Positions 53,514 to 62,526 of a stretch of DNA of 64,000 nt are shown here, piece after piece. Below the pieces are notes generated by a model. That model was not told where the DNA came from and made no database searches. It worked only from the letters and a program-made list of their open reading frames with translations. How positions within the stretch are numbered: the first letter of the stretch is position 1; the number at the start of each line of letters is the position of its first letter. This DNA comes from CABMKH01 sp040797625 (GTDB taxonomy: Bacteria; Bacillota; Clostridia; Tissierellales; Tissierellaceae), in assembly GCA_052067355.1 (NCBI GenBank), contig JBQHQH010000010.1, forward strand, positions 1 through 64,000, in the 5' to 3' direction. The translations under genes and the position numbers were made by a program.

Positions 53514-54728
53514 ATGAAAACAATTGCCATTGTAGGAACATTTGACTCTAAAGCGGATGAATTTAATTTTTTAAAAAGTGTAATTGAAAAAAATGGATTA
53601 GAAACTTTAATGATTGATGTTGGGGTATTTGGCTCAAAGATAAAAGCAGATATTACTAATGAAGATGTAGCTACAGCTGCAGGAGAAAGTATACGGAATA
53701 TTATTGATAAGAAAGACAGAGCCTTTGCCACAGCTACTTTAGCAAGAGGAATTAAGACATTACTTCCTAAATTATTTAAAGAAGGAAAATTTCAAGGCAT
53801 AATATCTTTAGGTGGGTCAGGTGGAACATCTATTGCCACAGCTGGAATGAGGGAAATACCTGTTGGAGTTCCTAAGGTAATGGTATCTACACTAGCTGGT
53901 GGAAGTAATATTGAATCATATGTTGGAACTAGTGATATTGTTATGTTTCCATCAATTGTTGACGTGGCAGGTCTTAACTCTATATCTATAGAAATTTTTA
54001 CAAATGCTGCTAATGCTATTTGTGGAATGGTTAAACTAATAAAAGATAAAGATGTCAAACATAAACCACATATCGCTGCTACTATGTTTGGAGTAACTAC
54101 TCCTTGTATTAATCATGCAATGAAATATCTAGAAGATAGAGGATACGAAGTTTTGGTTTTCCATGCTACAGGAACAGGTGGAAAGACTATGGAAAGTCTT
54201 ATTAAACAAGGGTTTTTTGATGGTGTCTTAGACATTACAACTACAGAACTTTGTGATGAATTAGTAGGTGGAATTCTTTCGGCAGGTCCAAATAGATTAG
54301 AAGCAGCGGGAGAGTGTAGAGTGCCACAAATTGTATCTGTTGGGGCACTAGATATGGTAAATTATGGTCCAAAAAATACAGTCCCTAAAAAATATATAAA
54401 TAGAAATCTATATGAACATAATCCATCCATAACTCTGATGAGAACTAATTTAGAAGAAAACAAACAACTTGGAAAGATTTTAGCTGAAAAATTAAATAAA
54501 GCAAAAGGTGATACAGTATTGATGCTTCCATTAAAAGGTGTATCAGCTATTGACGATGAAGGACAACCATTTTATGGTCCAGAAGAAAATGATGTTTTAT
54601 TTTCAACTATAAAGGAGAATATTAATAATAATATAGAATTAATTGAAATGGATAATAACATCAATGATAAAGAATTTGCGGAAAAGGCAGCTCAAAAACT
54701 AATAGATTTGATTGAAAAAAACAAATAA
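53514..54728 (+). CDS. Tm-1-like ATP-binding protein (UPF0261)
   Basis: A 404-residue protein. KTIAIVGTFDSKADEFNFLK opens the chain, and ISLGGSGGTSIATAGMREIPVGVPKVMVST and VFHATGTGGKTMESLI carry the glycine-rich nucleotide-binding motifs of the family. The plant resistance protein Tm-1 is a fusion of this domain with a TIM barrel; here the barrel is the next gene. I chose the ATG at 53514, 7 nt after GGAGGG; a TTG five codons earlier overlaps that site. The metabolic role is unknown. Confidence 0.88.
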   Translation: MKTIAIVGTFDSKADEFNFLKSVIEKNGLETLMIDVGVFGSKIKADITNEDVATAAGESIRNIIDKKDRAFATATLARGIKTLLPKLFKEGKFQGIISLGGSGGTSIATAGMREIPVGVPKVMVSTLAGGSNIESYVGTSDIVMFPSIVDVAGLNSISIEIFTNAANAICGMVKLIKDKDVKHKPHIAATMFGVTTPCINHAMKYLEDRGYEVLVFHATGTGGKTMESLIKQGFFDGVLDITTTELCDELVGGILSAGPNRLEAAGECRVPQIVSVGALDMVNYGPKNTVPKKYINRNLYEHNPSITLMRTNLEENKQLGKILAEKLNKAKGDTVLMLPLKGVSAIDDEGQPFYGPEENDVLFSTIKENINNNIELIEMDNNINDKEFAEKAAQKLIDLIEKNK

Positions 54729-54748
54729 TATTTAGGAGGATATTTTTT

Positions 54749-55579
54749 ATGAATACTAAAACCAGAAAAGAAATAATCGAAAACTTTAAAAAAGAAAGAG
54801 AGATAGGTAATATTCTTCTTGGGGTTGGTGCAGGAACTGGAATAACAGCTAAAAGTAGTGAAGCTGGTGGAGCAGATATGTTAATTATTTACAACTCTGG
54901 TCGTTTTAGAATGGCAGGTAGAGGATCACTTTCAGGACTTCTTCCTTTTGGTGATGCAAATAAGATTGTAGTAGAAATGGGTGGAGAAGTTTTGCCTGTA
55001 GTAAAAGATATTCCTGTTTTAGCAGGTGTTTGTGGGACTGATCCTTTTAGGATAATGGATGTCTATTTAAAGGAATTGAAAGATATGGGTTTTAGTGGTG
55101 TTCAAAATTTCCCAACAGTAGGATTAATTGATGGAGTATTTCGCCAAAACTTAGAAGAAACAGGAATGGGATATGATTTAGAAGTTGATATGATTAGAAA
55201 AGCACATGAATTAGATATGTTAACTTGTCCATATGTTTTTGATGTTGAACAAGCTAAGGCTATGGCTGAGGCTGGAGCAGATATATTAGTTGCACATATG
55301 GGACTTACTACAAAAGGAACTATCGGTGCTAAAACTGCTATGAATTTAGATGAAAGTATTGAAGTTATAAAAGGAATAATCAAAGCAGGAAAAGAAGTCA
55401 ATCCTGATATCATGGTTATTTGTCATGGTGGACCTATAGCTGAACCTCAGGATGCTGAATATGTTATCAGTAAGGTAAAAGAATTAGACGGATTTTTTGG
55501 AGCATCAAGTATAGAAAGATTTGCGGCAGAAAGAAGCATCAAAGATCAAACAGCTTCATTTAAAAAGATAAAACAATGA
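54749..55579 (+). CDS. Phosphoenolpyruvate hydrolase-like TIM-barrel protein
   Basis: A 276-residue barrel enzyme, 20 bp after the Tm-1-like gene with ribosome site AGGAGG. Key stretches: GVGAGTGITAKSSEAGGADMLI, GVCGTDPF, NFPTVGLIDGVFRQNLEETGMGYDLEVDMI, VAHMGLT and ICHGGPI near the C-terminal strands. It matches the second half of plant Tm-1-type proteins. The family name in databases (PEP hydrolase-like, TIM-barrel signal transduction) does not prove a reaction. It is paralogous to the sensor half of the divergent AraC regulator. Confidence 0.86.
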   Translation: MNTKTRKEIIENFKKEREIGNILLGVGAGTGITAKSSEAGGADMLIIYNSGRFRMAGRGSLSGLLPFGDANKIVVEMGGEVLPVVKDIPVLAGVCGTDPFRIMDVYLKELKDMGFSGVQNFPTVGLIDGVFRQNLEETGMGYDLEVDMIRKAHELDMLTCPYVFDVEQAKAMAEAGADILVAHMGLTTKGTIGAKTAMNLDESIEVIKGIIKAGKEVNPDIMVICHGGPIAEPQDAEYVISKVKELDGFFGASSIERFAAERSIKDQTASFKKIKQ

Positions 55580-55596
55580 TAAAATAGTTATAATTA

Positions 55597-55626
55597 AAAG
55601 GCCTAGCTTACTAAAGTTAGGCCTTT
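55597..55626. terminator. Bidirectional terminator between convergent genes
   Basis: AAAGGCCTA/TAGGCCTTT stem with a 12-nt loop between the TIM-barrel gene and the convergent SAM adenosyltransferase gene. The minus strand has TTTTAATTA after it. Confidence 0.75.
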
Positions 55627-55651
55627 CACCATTATATACTTTAATATTTAA

Positions 55652-56602
55652 TTAATTCACCTTTGTTAATTTAATTGTCCAGTCTGCACCTGAACTAACT
55701 CCATGTACTTCTGCGAAATTGCCCATATTTATTGCAGTGGAAATGTTTAATAGACTATTGTAATAAATCATTGGTTTACCCTCTTCTACTTCACCAAAAC
55801 TTTCTACAAATGGCATAGTTCCTTCATAAACCTTATCTTTTCCATTAAATATTTCTACTTTAAATGTATTGCCATACTTAGCTCCTAATTTTTCAAACAT
55901 TTCATCTGGAATATTTGACCAGATGTTTCCGTACTGAATATCTAAAACTGGAATATTTCCAATAACTGAATTGCCTTCTGTCTTTGCTTTTTGATAAGGT
56001 ATCTCAATAATTTGACCATCTAATTTTGGACCAACTTCTTCAAATTTTATTTGGCCTGAGGCAAGTCGTGCCCCTACATATGAAAATATATCTCTACCGT
56101 GGAAAGTATAAGATTTGTCAGAGCCTTTTAATCTATTTTTAGTTTCATCTATTTTTCTAACTTCTTCTATTCCCATATCCTCTGCTGCTAAAGCGAATAA
56201 TCCATTATCTGGACCTACAAAGTAATGTCCTGTTTTAGTTTTTAAAACAATAGAAGCTCTTTCAGTTCCAACTCCTGGATCTACAACTCCTACAAACACT
56301 GTTCCCTCTGGCCAATATGGACAAGTTTGTTTGAATCTATAAGCTCCTTCCCAAATATCAAAACTAGGAATCTCATGAGTTACATCAAATATTTTAAGAT
56401 CAGAGCTAACACCAAAGGCAACACCTTTCATTGCTGATACTGCTCCATCTTTTAAGCCAAAGTCCGTTAAAAATACTAAAGCATTATCCTTAGATTGTAC
56501 TGCCTCAACGGGACTACTAAATGAAAATACTGCCAAGGTTAAAACCAATGCTAATGCAATACTCATAAATCGTTTTAAATTGTGTGTTCTTGATTTAAAC
56601 AT
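55652..56602 (-). CDS. Exported SAM hydroxide adenosyltransferase (chlorinase/fluorinase family)
   Basis: A 316-residue protein. An N-terminal signal peptide (about 1-34: basic start, MSIALALVLTLAVFSFSSP, then VEAVQS) is followed by the family motifs FLTDFGLKDGAVSAMKGV, VVDPGVGTERASI, VGPDNGLFALAAED and FHGRDIFSYVGARLASG. Family enzymes hydrolyse S-adenosylmethionine to adenosine and methionine, or use halide. Halogenases have extra loops that I do not see, so hydroxide is the likely nucleophile. Export is unusual, because SAM is cytoplasmic. Single gene, ribosome site AAGGAGG. Confidence 0.85.
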   Translation of the reverse strand: MFKSRTHNLKRFMSIALALVLTLAVFSFSSPVEAVQSKDNALVFLTDFGLKDGAVSAMKGVAFGVSSDLKIFDVTHEIPSFDIWEGAYRFKQTCPYWPEGTVFVGVVDPGVGTERASIVLKTKTGHYFVGPDNGLFALAAEDMGIEEVRKIDETKNRLKGSDKSYTFHGRDIFSYVGARLASGQIKFEEVGPKLDGQIIEIPYQKAKTEGNSVIGNIPVLDIQYGNIWSNIPDEMFEKLGAKYGNTFKVEIFNGKDKVYEGTMPFVESFGEVEEGKPMIYYNSLLNISTAINMGNFAEVHGVSSGADWTIKLTKVN

Positions 56603-56801
56603 TAAAAAAACCTCCTTAAAAATTTAATTACCCTAATAAATCTATTATATCATAAGCTTATCAGGAGATTTAGAAGACTTCTAATATTTTACAAAATTTT
56701 TCCAAAAATTGTATATTTCCATATAATATTGAGCAAATATTAGAAATTTTAGCTATACTATAAATAGTAACTATAAAGAGTTGTAATAAAGGGGGTATAC
56801 G

Positions 56802-57745
56802 ATGGTGGAACTAAGTCATCTAAATTATATTATTGAAGTTGCAAAGGCTGGTTCAATAACTAGAGCTGCACAAAGATTATTTATATCTCAACCATATTTA
56901 AGTAGGATAATAAGGGAAGCTGAAGAGGAGTTTAATATAGTTATATTTATAAGAACTAGTCAGGGGGTAATTCTAACTTCACAGGGAAAGGAATTTATTA
57001 GCTATGCTAAATCTATGATGAAAGAATATAGAAATATTTTATACTTATCCAACAAACAGAAATATGTAAGAAATAAGTTTTCATTGACTACTGTAAGATC
57101 GGCTCTCGTAATGGAATCCTTTATAAAATTGGTAAGGGAATATAGAATAGGAGATGGTTTTCAATTGACTATAAAAGAGACGGAGAGTGAGACTCCTATT
57201 CAAGATGTATATTATTTGAATGCAGATCTAGGTGTGATATATACTTGGTCTAATGAAAAAACCATGCTATTAAAGGAGCTAGATAGGAAGAATATTGAAT
57301 ATAAGCAAATTTGTAAATTTAAACCATGTCTTATCTTGGGAGCAGATCATCCGTTACTAAATGAAGGGTCTCAAATTAATGAGGATACATTATATGATTA
57401 TGGGCTAGTAAGATATGGCAGAGATTATCTACCATATGATGGGGAAAGGGTAGCTTTAGATTATTACCAATCTTTTTTAAAGTTGGATAAGATAAAAAAA
57501 CAATCAATGTATGTGATAGAGCATCATTACATAATATTTTAACTCAAACTGATTTTTTCACCTTAGGAACTCAGGCTGCTATAGACCAAGCAGGATTATT
57601 TAATATCGTATCTATACCACTAAAGAATATTGATGAAGAAAGCAATTTTGAAATGGGGGTTGTCTATCAAAAAGAAATTGCTTTAAATTCAATTACAAAA
57701 AGATTTATAGAAATTCTTATTGAAAACTATGGGAAGGAAATTTAA
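56802..57745 (+). pseudogene. LysR-family regulator, frameshifted
   Basis: The first 246 residues have a normal LysR helix-turn-helix (YIIEVAKAGSITRAAQRLFISQPYLSRIIRE) and the start of the ligand domain, then stop at 57540-57542. The frame of the rest continues another way: DRASLHNILTQTDFFTLG and FEMGVVYQKEIALN, ending at 57743-57745. Adding one A to the seven-A run at 57494-57500 joins the two into a ~314-residue protein of standard length. It is either a real inactivating change or a homopolymer sequencing error. It is followed by a strong terminator. Confidence 0.85.
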
Positions 57746-57760
57746 TACTTATAATTATAA

Positions 57761-57796
57761 AATCCTCATAGTGAAGGTGGACTATGAGGATTGTGT
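57761..57796. terminator. Terminator between the LysR gene and the minus-strand operon
   Basis: A perfect 12-bp stem AATCCTCATAGT/ACTATGAGGATT with an 8-nt loop, then GTGTTTT on the plus strand. It can also end the convergent operon. Confidence 0.85.
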
Positions 57797-57797
57797 T

Positions 57798-58529
57798 TTA
57801 GAAATTTGATTTGGACTTTGAAATATCCTTAGGAGACATTGTAATAATATTTTTATTATATAATATTCGTGCTGTTAAGATAGTAAATGGAATTACAACT
57901 AACATTGCAATACCTTCAAATCCTGAAAGTGGTTTAATATATTTATCAACGAGAAAAATACATATTACTGGTATTAATATAGGTAATAATTTTCCTTTAA
58001 CATTATAATCACCGGCACTTTTATCTAATAACATCGGGAAGAACATACCGCCAAATAATGCTGGAAGCATATAACTGGTAGCAGTCTTTAAATAGGGATT
58101 CGAAAAGATGGGACTCAATGGAACAAGCAGAAAAACCCCCAATGCTATAATAAGCATAGTAGTAATAGATGATGCAGCAATTGCCAAGGTGGATATAACA
58201 TCACCCTCCTCTGTACCCTGAGTTGTTCCACTTATTCGCATAGCATTAATGGCACAGGGAATTTTTAAATTTAGTACATTTCCTGTGATATATGTAATAT
58301 AGCTTGCTGATCCAAGAATTGGCATATAGCTAATTACCTCTGAAACGGCAATTGGAACAAATAAAACTAATAATCCTGAACTAACCTTAAGGATATCTCC
58401 AAGTCTAGGCCAAATACCATATACTGTGGATATTATTGCTGGAATCCCAAGCATAAATGACATAGCACCTATAGCTCCAAGCCTTCCAATACGATGTATT
58501 GAATTAATGTAATCATCAGATTTTTTCAT
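57798..58529 (-). CDS. Unidentified membrane protein, partner of the DUF5058-like gene
   Basis: A 243-residue protein with six to seven hydrophobic segments. Recognisable stretches are GIPAIISTVYGIWP, SYITYITGNVLNLKIPCAINAMR and LPALFGGMFFPMLLD. It lacks homology that I can name with certainty. It is the third gene of an operon with another membrane protein of similar size and an AbgB-like hydrolase, so the two membrane proteins likely form a two-part carrier for the hydrolase substrate. That is inference from context. Confidence 0.55.
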   Translation of the reverse strand: MKKSDDYINSIHRIGRLGAIGAMSFMLGIPAIISTVYGIWPRLGDILKVSSGLLVLFVPIAVSEVISYMPILGSASYITYITGNVLNLKIPCAINAMRISGTTQGTEEGDVISTLAIAASSITTMLIIALGVFLLVPLSPIFSNPYLKTATSYMLPALFGGMFFPMLLDKSAGDYNVKGKLLPILIPVICIFLVDKYIKPLSGFEGIAMLVVIPFTILTARILYNKNIITMSPKDISKSKSNF

Positions 58530-58544
58530 TTCTATTTCCTCCTT

Positions 58545-59264
58545 TTAACCTAATAAACTATCCCAGAATACAGATGATATCATACCTAGAATTAGGGTAT
58601 TCGCTAGCACAAACTCACTAAGCCATTTAATATTATATTTTTTAATAATTAACATATGGAAAAAGGTTATAAATGTACTTGTCAATAGAGTTGCAAAATG
58701 AACTGGGCTTTTAGTGAGTTGAAGAGGTAAAAATACTGTCGCCATAGATAAGGTAAAATAACTCATAGCTAAGGTGCCCCATTCAGCATTTTTTTGTTGA
58801 TATTTTATCATACTACCTTGTACCTTTTTACCAAATATAGTGTTAAATACATTTCCACCAATTATGCTAATACTCATTACAAACATGATTGTACCAATTA
58901 CTGATATATCTCCTGAAGATATAAATTCTCCAAGGGAGCTATATCCAGCACCTGTAACACTCATTTCAGCTGCCATCAATTCATATCCTAAAGAACCAAC
59001 AACAGAGAGTCTAAACCAAGACCATGGAATTCCCAAAACACTTGATAGTGAAAATAGAGCAATTACAATAGATAGTGACGGGACAATTGAATATATTATT
59101 GACGATTTTACAACTTTTTTTAGAGAATCTCTAGAATAACCTAATACCAAAGCTTGATTCCAGGACTTCTTTAGGAAAATAAAACATAAACCCAAAATAA
59201 AGAGTAATCCACATATTACTGATAGATATATGACATTTCCATTTAAAATTTCAGATACAGACAT
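58545..59264 (-). CDS. DUF5058-like membrane protein
   Basis: A 239-residue protein with about seven hydrophobic segments. SWNQALVLGYSRDSLKKVVKSS and WSWFRLSVVGSLGYELMAAEMS are its most distinctive parts; I tentatively place it in DUF5058. It lies 15 bp before its membrane partner and 30 bp after the AbgB-like gene, on the same strand, with ribosome site AAGGAGG. It probably forms half of a two-part transporter. No substrate can be named. Confidence 0.55.
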   Translation of the reverse strand: MSVSEILNGNVIYLSVICGLLFILGLCFIFLKKSWNQALVLGYSRDSLKKVVKSSIIYSIVPSLSIVIALFSLSSVLGIPWSWFRLSVVGSLGYELMAAEMSVTGAGYSSLGEFISSGDISVIGTIMFVMSISIIGGNVFNTIFGKKVQGSMIKYQQKNAEWGTLAMSYFTLSMATVFLPLQLTKSPVHFATLLTSTFITFFHMLIIKKYNIKWLSEFVLANTLILGMISSVFWDSLLG

Positions 59265-59294
59265 ATAAAAGTTCCTCCTTTTATGAATTTTATA

Positions 59295-60713
59295 TTATAT
59301 CTTTGGTTTTAAATCTTTTGGTATCGGACAGGTATATTCACCTCCAGTTTCAATATTTAGTTCTTCTCTAGCCTTTTTAGCCAATTCAGGATTTTTCATG
59401 ATTTTTAAACTCGCTAATGCCATAGCTCCAGCCGCCGCCTTGACTCCTTTTAAAGCCATAGAAGTATTTCCTTGAGCAGTCATTTGCCAAGTGTGTGGTG
59501 AAGTTCCTAGTGCACATGTGGCCATAGTTAGCTGTGCTGTAGGAACAACATAGCTTAGATCTCCAACATCTGTAGAACCTGGCATAGCAACTGGTAATAT
59601 CTTTAAAGCTTCTATCGCTGTGTGAAGAGGTTTTTCTAAAATATTTTTTGCTTTTTCTTTGCCAAAGTTGGCTATGAGATATTTATTTACATCATCCTGC
59701 TCAGTTTTAGATAATGTCATAAAGAATTCTCTAGCTAATTTAAAGTCAGTTTCATCGAATTCTGGGGAGCCAAATTCCACCATAGATTCATGAAGAACTT
59801 CAGTTAAGGTTTTATTTGGAATATAATCACTTAGACCAGTATAAAGCTCATAGCTAGATTCTGTACCACATATCAATGCAGCTCCTTTTGCGATATCCTT
59901 TATTCTGTCATAAATTTCTAATACCTGTTTTACCTTTGGTGCACGAATATAGTAGTGAACACTTGCAGTTCCTTGCACAACATTTGGAGCAGTACCGCCT
60001 GTATCTAAGTAGGCATAATGGACTCTTGCTTCAGGGATTATATGTTCACGCAGGTAATTGACTCCGATACTCATGATTTCAGCAGAGTCTAAAGCACTTC
60101 TACCAAGATGAGGTGTTGCTGCTGCATGAGCAGTTTTCCCTTTGAAATGGAAAACTACGCTAACATTTGCAAGGCTACTTAGGCCCCAAGCAGCATTTTT
60201 ATCAGAAGGATGCCAAGTAAATGCTGCATCTAAGTCATCAAAATAACCATCTCTGGCCATAAAGGTTTTTCCATTATCTTTTTCTTCACTTGGACAACCA
60301 AAGAGCTTAATAGTTCCCTTAAGATTGTTATTTATCATATATTCCTTCACAGCTAATACAGCACCAAAAGACGCAGCGCCTAGAGAATTATGTCCACAAC
60401 CATGACCATTATTACCTTCTACTATTGGAATATGTGATGGAGTACCAGATTTTTGACTAAGGTTTGGAAGTGCGTCATATTCTGCCATAATTCCAATGAT
60501 AGGTTTTCCACTTCCAAAAGAAGCTTCAAAAGCTGTAGGCATACCAGCTAAATTTTTAGTTACCTTAAATCCTTCTTCCTCCAATAGCCTAGAATATAGA
60601 TCTATAGATTTATATTCTTGAAGTCCTAATTCAGCATAATCCCAAATATCTCTATTAATCTTTTCAATAAGGTGAGATTTAGCTTCAATATTATTATAAA
60701 TTGCATGTTTCAT
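59295..60713 (-). CDS. M20 family amidohydrolase (AbgB-like)
   Basis: A 472-residue hydrolase. IAEYDALPNL, GHGCGHNSLGAASFGAV (metal ligands), GCPSEEKDNGKTFM with the catalytic Glu, AATPHLGRSALDS in the dimerisation domain and the tail PGSTDVGDLSYVVP match AbgB, the B subunit of p-aminobenzoyl-glutamate hydrolase. It is the first gene of a three-gene operon with two membrane proteins. An AbgA-like gene (27.3 kb) and an AbgT-like gene (33.3 kb) are in the window but in separate units, so this protein probably works alone on another amide. Confidence 0.88.
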   Translation of the reverse strand: MKHAIYNNIEAKSHLIEKINRDIWDYAELGLQEYKSIDLYSRLLEEEGFKVTKNLAGMPTAFEASFGSGKPIIGIMAEYDALPNLSQKSGTPSHIPIVEGNNGHGCGHNSLGAASFGAVLAVKEYMINNNLKGTIKLFGCPSEEKDNGKTFMARDGYFDDLDAAFTWHPSDKNAAWGLSSLANVSVVFHFKGKTAHAAATPHLGRSALDSAEIMSIGVNYLREHIIPEARVHYAYLDTGGTAPNVVQGTASVHYYIRAPKVKQVLEIYDRIKDIAKGAALICGTESSYELYTGLSDYIPNKTLTEVLHESMVEFGSPEFDETDFKLAREFFMTLSKTEQDDVNKYLIANFGKEKAKNILEKPLHTAIEALKILPVAMPGSTDVGDLSYVVPTAQLTMATCALGTSPHTWQMTAQGNTSMALKGVKAAAGAMALASLKIMKNPELAKKAREELNIETGGEYTCPIPKDLKPKI

Positions 60714-60976
60714 ATTCTTAAAAGCCTCCTTTTACAATGTTCTAAATAGTCTAAATAATACTTGGTATTAATATATCACTTCATCGCAATACAGGGTAAT
60801 ACCTATTAATTATGCAGTAATAGCTAATTGTAATGGGAATAGGATAAGTACCTGAATATTGTGGATAGGTTTTCTGAAAAATGACTGGATCTTATTAACA
60901 TTGTGGATAATTAAAATCAGTAGTAATATAGTAAAAAGAATAATTATAATTATATTTTATAATTTTTACGATAAAC
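60714..60976. other. Divergent intergenic region with two DnaA-box-like 9-mers
   Basis: TGTGGATAA (60902-60910), the exact complement of the DnaA box TTATCCACA, and TGTGGATAG (60860-60868) lie 42 bp apart inside a repeated ATTGTGGATA. Otherwise it is AT-rich, without a clear promoter for the AbgB-like operon. Confidence 0.4.
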
Positions 60977-61003
60977 TAAAACTTTTCACCTTACATATCC
61001 GTC
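60977..61003 (+). promoter_or_regulatory. ECF-type promoter of the sigma/anti-sigma operon
   Basis: TAAAAC (60977-60982), a 17-bp spacer, then CGTC (61000-61003) match the AAC..CGTC pattern of sigma-V/X/M/W promoters. It lies 65 bp before the sigma gene, so the operon is probably self-activated. Confidence 0.7.
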
Positions 61004-61068
61004 TATATGGTGTAAGAGCATTAAGGAAATGAAGATGAAGATGTACATCTAAAAAAGAAGGGAAATTC

Positions 61069-61572
61069 GTGCGAAGAAATAGAGACTTAGAGAAAAAAAT
61101 AGAGGATTATGTTATTGAATATAAAGAGGTATTTTATAGACTAGCTTATAGCTATGTAAAAAATGCTGATGATGCGTTGGATATTGTCCAAGAGTCCATA
61201 TATAAAGGAATATCATCCATGAGTAGTATTAAAGATCCTAGTAGTATAAAGACGTGGTTTTATAGGATTATTGTAAATACTTCTCTAGATTTTATTAGGA
61301 AGAGAAAAAGAGAAATAGCAGTAGATGAAGAATTCTTGCTTAATAATTCACTTGGTGAAGTGGATAATTATCCAGATATAGATTTAGAGAAAGCTTTAGG
61401 AGAATTACCTGAGATTTATCACAGTATAATAGTTTTAAGATATTTTGAAGATTTAAAGATAAAGGAGATAGCTGAGATTTTAGATATGAATGTGAATACT
61501 GTAAAAACTCGTTTATATAAAGGACTAGAAGAATTAAAGCTAAAGATGGATGTAGAAGACGAGGAGGCCTAA
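61069..61572 (+). CDS. ECF RNA polymerase sigma factor (SigV-like)
   Basis: A 167-residue sigma factor. Region 2 (about 15-85) includes FYRLAYSYVKNADDALDIVQESIYKG and TWFYRIIVNTSLDFIRKRKR. Region 4 (about 108-160) includes LPEIYHSIIVLRYFEDLKIKEIAEILDMNVNTVKTRLYKGLEELK. GTG start after AAGGGAAA. It is followed one base after its stop by a RsiV-type anti-sigma gene. The pair resembles B. subtilis SigV-RsiV, which answers lysozyme. The signal here is not proven. Confidence 0.93.
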   Translation: MRRNRDLEKKIEDYVIEYKEVFYRLAYSYVKNADDALDIVQESIYKGISSMSSIKDPSSIKTWFYRIIVNTSLDFIRKRKREIAVDEEFLLNNSLGEVDNYPDIDLEKALGELPEIYHSIIVLRYFEDLKIKEIAEILDMNVNTVKTRLYKGLEELKLKMDVEDEEA

Positions 61573-61573
61573 A

Positions 61574-62473
61574 ATGAATAATAAAGATTTAGAACAACTA
61601 AAAAAGGAGTATATGGAAACTCCAATTCCAGATGAATTAGACTTTACAGTAAAAAGAGCATTAAAACAAGGGAGGATAAATATGAGAAAGAAAAATAATA
61701 TGAAAAAAATAGGTGTAGCAGCAGCTTCTGTAGTGGTATCAGTAGGTATATTGACAGCAGGTGTAAATACAAATCCAGCACTTGCAGAAAATCTTTCAAA
61801 GGTGCCAGTTGTAAAGGATATAGTAAAGGTCTTGACATTTAAACATTATGAAGTAGACGAAGACACATATCATGCAGATATAAAGGTTCCACAAATTCAA
61901 GGATTGGGGAATAAAGAATTAGAAAATAGTCTAAATGAAAAATATTTAAGTGAGAATAAAGAGCTATATGATAAATTTATGAAAGAATATAATGAGTTAA
62001 AAGAAGCTGATGGTGGACATCTAGGAGTAGATAGTGGATATGTTATAAAGACAGATACAGATGATATCCTATCTATAGGACACTATGTAGTAAATACTGT
62101 AGGATCATCTTCAACAACATTTAAGTATGATACAATAGATAAAAAGGGAGAAGTATTGATAACTCTACCATCTCTATTTAAAGATGATAGCTATGTGAAA
62201 GTCATCAGTGAAAATATCAAGAAACAGATGTTAGAAAATCATAAAGCAGATGAAAACAATATCTATTGGGTAGAAGGAATACAAGAAGAGGGAATGGCAG
62301 GGTTATTTGAAAATATATCTGATACACAAAATTTCTATATCAGTGAAGAAGGTAAGTTAGTTATTTCCTTTGATAAATATGAAGTTGCTCCTGGATATAT
62401 GGGAGTATTAGAATTTACCATACCAACAGAGACTATATCAGATATTTTAATTGGAAATGAATATATAAAATAA
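61574..62473 (+). CDS. RsiV-like anti-sigma factor (DUF3298)
   Basis: A 299-residue single-pass membrane protein. A cytoplasmic part of about 45 residues is followed by one helix (about 46-62: GVAAASVVVSVGILTAG) and a large outside domain. HYVVNTVGSSSTTFKYDTIDKKGEVLITLPSLFKDDSYV is the DUF3298/RsiV sensor fold. It should hold the sigma factor at the membrane until cut by proteases after binding its signal (lysozyme in the B. subtilis case). The ATG follows GAGGAGG. A hairpin follows the stop. Confidence 0.88.
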   Translation: MNNKDLEQLKKEYMETPIPDELDFTVKRALKQGRINMRKKNNMKKIGVAAASVVVSVGILTAGVNTNPALAENLSKVPVVKDIVKVLTFKHYEVDEDTYHADIKVPQIQGLGNKELENSLNEKYLSENKELYDKFMKEYNELKEADGGHLGVDSGYVIKTDTDDILSIGHYVVNTVGSSSTTFKYDTIDKKGEVLITLPSLFKDDSYVKVISENIKKQMLENHKADENNIYWVEGIQEEGMAGLFENISDTQNFYISEEGKLVISFDKYEVAPGYMGVLEFTIPTETISDILIGNEYIK

Positions 62474-62490
62474 TTTAATAGATTATCTCT

Positions 62491-62526
62491 TTAAAGCTGG
62501 GAATATACTTGTTTTCCCAGCTTTAA
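62491..62526 (+). terminator. Hairpin after the anti-sigma gene
   Basis: A perfect 13-bp stem TTAAAGCTGGGAA/TTCCCAGCTTTAA with a 10-nt loop. The T-run after it is poor (TATTTG), but position and strength fit a terminator. Confidence 0.7.

Noticed and set aside
27333..60713. A single abgABT system spread over the window
   Set aside because: The AbgA-like, AbgT-like and AbgB-like genes lie in three separate units, each with other partners; shared function is not supported.
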